In this document: piece after piece, positions 6,702 through 8,178 of the stretch | Position numbering within the stretch: position 1 is the stretch's first letter | How the letters are laid out: each line of letters opens with the position of its first letter | NCBI GenBank assembly: GCA_947458575.1 | Contig: CANHBE010000108.1 | Coordinates: 1-8,178, forward strand | DNA length: 8,178 nucleotides | Source of the DNA: Flavobacteriaceae bacterium | GTDB lineage: Bacteria; Bacteroidota; Bacteroidia; Flavobacteriales; Flavobacteriaceae | Reading direction: 5' to 3' | Notes under the pieces: model-generated | Databases searched by the model: none | Told to the model about the DNA's origin: nothing | The model's input: only the letters and a program-made list of their open reading frames with translations | Translations under genes and position numbers: made by a program

Positions 6702-7676
6702 TTAGAGAATAATCTTATAGATCACAATTATTTTTCCATTCACAAAAATTGAAAGGTAATCATTATCTTTATCTGTGACAGTCACCTCAAAATTTTTGGA
6801 ATTATCCTGTTGATCAAATTCGCGAAATTTGTTCTCGCTTGAAAAATTATACTGCAGATAATCTGACTCACTCAAACCTTCTATGTTAAAAGTAAAGCTT
6901 GAGTTGTTTTTGCTAGAATAAATACCTAAATTCTGTTGCTTGATGCGGTATTTAAACTGTAAATAGTACCCGAAAAACAAAGGCAATTTCGCATAATCGT
7001 CTCTACTTTTTGAAACCAATAACCATTTTTCTTCATCTGGAAAATGATTTAAAAAAAAGTCTTCTGGATTCGTGAAAAAATAAGCCTCGTTAAAATAAAA
7101 TTTAAACGCGTTGGTTTTGGTTGATATAAATCCAGCACCGAGCGTGGCATCAATAAATCTCCAAAAACTATCTATTTTGACAACGTTCCAAGCATGATTC
7201 GTTTCATTAGGTAACAAACCGATTTGACTAGGGCTAGATTTTAAATTACCGAAAATTACTTTACACTCGATTCCTAATTTTTTGCATAAATCTTCAATCA
7301 AAACTGCATAACCATGACATACAGCCTTTTTTGAATTCATGGTTTTTGTTACCAACTCCGACTTGAATAGCCGTTCCTTCTTTTCTTTTTCATTCATCGA
7401 GGAATATGAAAATGCCTTTATGGATTTGCCATCCATTGAACTCGCCAAACCTTCATCGTACGCTATATTCGTGGTAATCCATCGATAAATTGCTCTAACC
7501 CTATCGCTTTGTGTTGAAAAGTCTTTCTTTATTAATTGCACTAATAAATTGGTATCAACAATTTGTTTCGGATAACTATCAACAAGACTGTCCGTTCTAT
7601 GAAATTCTTGACATCTTAAATTAAACAAGCAAGAATTCAAGCAACAAAAGAATACAAATAGACATTTTAGATTCAT
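6702..7676 (-). CDS. Secreted transglutaminase-like (cysteine protease fold) protein
   Basis: The product is 324 residues. The first 22 or so form a hydrophobic, Cys-rich signal peptide; the sequence before Cys22 (FNLRC) is not a proper lipobox, so ordinary signal peptidase I cleavage is more likely. The transglutaminase-like core spans about 50-215. It starts with RVRAIYRWITTNIAYD (59-74), carries the nucleophile Cys120 in KAVCHGYA, His161 in NHAWN and Asp176 in FIDATLG, and closes with a YFFTNPEDFFLNHFP block (199-213), all in family order and spacing. The remaining 110 residues are beta-rich, unassigned and probably an accessory domain. Family members may act as peptidases or cross-linking enzymes, and the substrate cannot be told here. 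The gene is visibly more AT-rich than parE: 6721-6780 has 15 G+C of 60, against 23 of 60 at 6181-6240. It has its own promoter candidate and looks monocistronic. Confidence 0.88.
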   Translation of the reverse strand: MNLKCLFVFFCCLNSCLFNLRCQEFHRTDSLVDSYPKQIVDTNLLVQLIKKDFSTQSDRVRAIYRWITTNIAYDEGLASSMDGKSIKAFSYSSMNEKEKKERLFKSELVTKTMNSKKAVCHGYAVLIEDLCKKLGIECKVIFGNLKSSPSQIGLLPNETNHAWNVVKIDSFWRFIDATLGAGFISTKTNAFKFYFNEAYFFTNPEDFFLNHFPDEEKWLLVSKSRDDYAKLPLFFGYYLQFKYRIKQQNLGIYSSKNNSSFTFNIEGLSESDYLQYNFSSENKFREFDQQDNSKNFEVTVTDKDNDYLSIFVNGKIIVIYKIIL

Positions 7677-7725
7677 ATCTTCATAGTTGATTTATAGGCT
7701 ATTTCGGAGTAATAGTTTATTCTAA

Positions 7726-7756
7726 CAAACGTAACCTAACTCAATTGATTTTAGAA
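7726..7756 (-). promoter_or_regulatory. Candidate promoter for the transglutaminase-like gene
   Basis: TACGTTTG on the minus strand (complement of 7726-7733) matches the Bacteroidetes -7 consensus TAnnTTTG exactly. A TTC (complement of 7754-7756) sits 20 bases upstream as a weak -33 element, the same spacing as the parE candidate. Transcription would begin near 7719, leaving about 43 bases of leader before the ATG at 7676. Confidence 0.5.
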
Positions 7757-7768
7757 GTAAAACAAATG

Positions 7769-7822
7769 GAAGTTATTAAATAGGATATTGACAAAATAGT
7801 TGCCTGTTGTGGGTTGTTGGTT
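7769..7822 (+). repeat. Direct repeat unit 2, upstream of the transglutaminase-like gene
   Basis: This is the partner of 6607-6658, same orientation, with the core TAGGATATTGACAAAA at 7781-7796 and the flank GAAGTTATTA at 7769-7778. It lies just upstream of the TAnnTTTG candidate at 7726-7733 and runs directly into the heptamer array at 7800-7869. Confidence 0.7.
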
Positions 7823-7869
7823 TACGGATTTAGATTTTAGATTTTGGAATTTGGAATTTGGAATTTTGC
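7800..7869 (+). repeat. Heptamer-phased array, ten units
   Basis: Ten consecutive seven-base units keep one register. They change gradually from G-rich to A/T-rich: the first three are TTG-led (for example TTGTTGG at 7814-7820), the middle ones are TTTTAGA (7835-7841) and TTTTGGA (7842-7848), and the last full ones are two identical ATTTGGA units (7849-7855 and 7856-7862). Plus-strand codons can be read through part of it, but without any protein-like composition. Together with the promoter, direct repeat and copy B repeat, it accounts for most of the 416-base gene-free stretch 7677-8092. Confidence 0.7.
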
Positions 7870-7938
7870 TCGTTTATACTTCGACTACGTTCGGGAAGAC
7901 ACTGCAAAACTAGCAAATCGTAAATCAACAATCTCAAA

Positions 7939-8087
7939 TGCCCTGCCCCGGATGGCAATGGAAAGCATTTTGGCTAAAAACCGTATTTTTTGCCGAAGTA
8001 AAAAAGCGACTAACAGAAGCTCTTTTTACGAGTAGCAAAAACTGGTTTTTGGCAAAAATCTTGGAATGAACAGCCGGAATAAGGCCC
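7939..8087 (+). repeat. Flavobacterial hairpin repeat, copy B (longer variant)
   Basis: It shares the flanks of copy A (AATGCCCT at its left edge, GATGGCAATGGA at 7951-7962, TGGAATGAACAG at 8062-8073) but has a longer, unrelated hairpin inside. The outer stem pairs GCC 7945-7947 with GGC 8083-8085 and CCGG 7948-7951 with CCGG 8074-8077, leaving AATAA (8078-8082) bulged. Inside, 7967-7982 pairs with 8044-8059 with one mismatch and one G.T pair, then TTTTTGC 7987-7993 with GCAAAAA 8035-8041, then GTAAAAA 7998-8004 with TTTTTAC 8023-8029. It begins 5 bases beyond the stop of the receiver-domain gene, on the opposite strand to that gene if copy A gives the sense orientation. Confidence 0.78.
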
Positions 8088-8092
8088 AAATA

Positions 8093-8178
8093 CTAGTAGT
8101 AATAATATTTGCGCAATTTCATGTTGAGTTCCTTCGGATTGAAAGGCTTGATGATATACTCGTTGATACCAATTTGCA
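8093..8178 (-). CDS. C-terminal end of a response-regulator receiver domain (5' end outside window)
   Basis: Reading the minus strand from the right edge gives 27 residues, beginning QIGINEYIIKPFNPKEL and ending KYYYY before the TAG at 8093-8095. GxNEYIxKPFxPxEL is the classic end of a CheY-like receiver domain: the Lys of KPF is the conserved phosphorylation-site lysine, followed by the last helix. The domain stops about 18 residues after KPF, so there is no C-terminal DNA-binding output domain. The gene is therefore either a stand-alone receiver or, common in Flavobacteria, the receiver at the end of a hybrid histidine kinase. The phosphoacceptor Asp lies outside the window, so activity cannot be judged. 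Confidence 0.85.
   Translation of the reverse strand, partial: QIGINEYIIKPFNPKELNMKLRKYYYY

Noticed and set aside
6607..7822. The direct repeats as insertion-sequence ends
   Set aside because: They are in direct orientation, imperfect and long, with no transposase or terminal inverted repeats between them.
7844..8035. A 63-codon open frame on the plus strand
   Set aside because: It runs through the heptamer array and the left half of hairpin repeat copy B, begins inside the low-complexity units and has no protein-like character.

Overview
The window looks like a chromosomal segment from a Flavobacteriaceae bacterium, most likely Flavobacterium or a close relative. The evidence is the Bacteroidetes-type topoisomerase IV pair, moderate to low G+C, starts without Shine-Dalgarno sequences but with A-rich leaders, promoter-like TAnnTTTG boxes, and intergenic hairpin repeats of a kind common in that group. 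I saw no phage, transposase, CRISPR, tRNA or rRNA sequence.

Layout. Positions 1-378 (+) hold the end of a beta-rich protein whose start lies outside the window. Positions 379-643 hold a promoter candidate and a hairpin repeat (copy A) ending just before a small lipoprotein gene (644-1018, +). That gene is followed 25 bases later by a TerC/Alx-family membrane protein gene (1044-1826, +). These two probably form one transcription unit. It meets the oppositely oriented topoisomerase genes at a nested inverted repeat built from CGCAAAG words (1831-1922), a likely terminator. On the minus strand, parE (4680-6542) precedes parC (1930-4629) with a 50-base gap, so the two subunits of one enzyme are probably co-transcribed. 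A secreted transglutaminase-like protein (6702-7676, -) follows. A 416-base gene-poor stretch (7677-8092) holds its promoter, a heptamer-phased array and a second hairpin repeat (copy B). The window ends in the C-terminal 27 codons of a response-regulator receiver domain (8093-8178, -).

How the genes work together. ParE and ParC form topoisomerase IV, which decatenates replicated chromosomes and relaxes supercoils. The lipoprotein and TerC genes may share a transcript, but nothing in the sequence joins their functions. The transglutaminase-like protein and the receiver domain look unrelated to their neighbours.

I do not see a complete novel defence or mobile system. The points most worth checking are the QITLF end of ParC, which fits the sliding-clamp-binding pattern; the two hairpin repeats, whose outer stems show compensatory changes; and an imperfect direct repeat of about 50 bases found upstream of both parE and the transglutaminase-like gene, each copy running into heptamer-phased sequence.
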